NCBI RefSeq assembly: GCF_003012735.1
Contig: NZ_PXYI01000004.1
Span: 248,001 to 312,000 of the forward strand
Length of the DNA stretch: 64,000 bases
Direction: 5' to 3'
Origin: Allosphingosinicella deserti
GTDB taxonomy: Bacteria; Pseudomonadota; Alphaproteobacteria; Sphingomonadales; Sphingomonadaceae
Shown: positions 63,501 through 64,000 of the stretch, piece by piece
How the letters are laid out: each line of letters opens with the position of its first letter
Numbering within the stretch: the first letter of the stretch is position 1
Made by a program: the position numbers and the translations under genes
Notes under the pieces: model-generated
Databases searched by the model: none
Seen by the model: only the letters and a program-made list of their open reading frames with translations
What the model was told of the DNA's origin: nothing

Positions 63501-64000
63501 ATGAAGTTTCTCGGACGGAATGCGGATTTTAGGCTGCATATGGAACGCGCTGGACTCGCCTATAGCGGTACCGATCCAGTAATTACCGGCACACCTGCCG
63601 ATGACCATCTAACAGGCATCTCAACCACCTCTGCCCAGGTACTGCGAGGCTTGGCTGGCGACGATTATCTGGCCTTGCCCGAGAACTTCGGCGGGGATGC
63701 GTACGGATCTTCTGGCGACGACGAACTGCATGGCGCAGATTTCAGTAACTTCAGTGGGCCGATAACCAATCGGCTTTTCGGTGAAGCAGGCAACGACTTG
63801 CTCTTTGGTGGCAATGCAAACGCCTACGCTGTGGTTAGAAACGAAATGGATGGTGGCTCGGGGAACGACACGCTTCAGGGCGGCGGGCGAACAACGGCTT
63901 ACGCAAATGTGACCAACGTAATGCACGGTGGCGCAGGCGAAGACCGCATCCTCGGTGCTGATGGCGCCACGAACCAAGCGTTTGGCGACGCCGGCAGTGA
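63501..64000 (+). CDS. RTX calcium-binding repeat protein, runs off the right edge
   Basis: From ATG 63501 (after AAGGAAC), 166 codons are visible with no stop. The N-terminus MKFLGRNADFRLHMERAGLA has no Sec signal. Nonapeptide RTX repeats follow: GEAGNDLLFGGNAN, GGSGNDTLQGGG, GGAGEDRILGAD and GDAGS at the edge. Such repeats bind calcium and mark type I-secreted proteins, whose signal is at the unseen C-terminus. Codons are less GC-biased than in the left part. The catalytic or adhesive domain, if any, lies beyond the window. Confidence 0.85.
   Translation, partial: MKFLGRNADFRLHMERAGLAYSGTDPVITGTPADDHLTGISTTSAQVLRGLAGDDYLALPENFGGDAYGSSGDDELHGADFSNFSGPITNRLFGEAGNDLLFGGNANAYAVVRNEMDGGSGNDTLQGGGRTTAYANVTNVMHGGAGEDRILGADGATNQAFGDAGS

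Noticed and set aside
63501-64000. A complete type I secretion system
   Set aside because: Only the start of an RTX protein is visible. No HlyB, HlyD or TolC-like gene is in the window.

Overview
The window is GC-rich DNA with a dense gene layout. It is most likely the chromosome of an alphaproteobacterium. Sphingomonadales is my best guess, from the protein styles, the TonB receptor, the DUF559 genes and the palindromic repeats with GGGGAGG arms. No rRNA, tRNA or CRISPR array was seen, so this placement is inference.

Left part (1-15.1 kb): a PAS/GGDEF/EAL signalling protein cut by the window edge, a GT4 glycosyltransferase, a nitronate-monooxygenase-like flavoprotein, a D-2-hydroxyacid dehydrogenase, an SH3-domain protein, a GNAT acetyltransferase, the trehalose operon otsB-GH15-otsA, an anchored Pro/Ala-rich protein, an M28 peptidase and a Nudix hydrolase. 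15.1-23.2 kb: a thiolase diverges from a leucine/isovalerate-type operon (isovaleryl-CoA dehydrogenase, both acyl-CoA carboxylase subunits, a MaoC hydratase and a CitE-type lyase). This operon is riddled with palindromic repeats. One repeat carries a DUF559 Vsr-like nuclease gene between its two inverted arms and sits where liuC usually lies.

23.2-33 kb: a TelA operon with two related membrane proteins, a KaiC-like ATPase overlapping a hybrid histidine kinase, and an NHEJ operon (ku, ligD, small HhH protein). ligD contains an in-frame 171-bp copy of the same repeat family. 33-40.6 kb: an unusual copper-flavoured locus with PCuAC, a Tat-type solute-binding protein, SCO, cupredoxin, ABC permease and ATPase. 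Facing it are a reductive-dehalogenase-like Fe-S protein and a TonB receptor. 41-47.8 kb: an FtrA-type regulator diverges from rhodanese, PLP decarboxylase and ATP-grasp genes with ATGA overlaps. Two overlapping receivers follow.

48-60 kb: quinone oxidoreductase, pirin, LLM flavoprotein and isochorismatase-like hydrolase next to a LysR regulator. Then come a giant multi-PAS hybrid kinase, a secreted HEATH-motif protein and a Sufu-domain protein. From about 60.2 kb to the right end the DNA looks like accessory, mobile material: a less GC-rich membrane ORF, two copies of a 120-145 bp repeat bracketing a four-gene cassette of unknown function, two small genes I associate with mobile elements, a truncated serine resolvase with a res-like palindrome, and the start of an RTX calcium-binding repeat protein that runs off the window.
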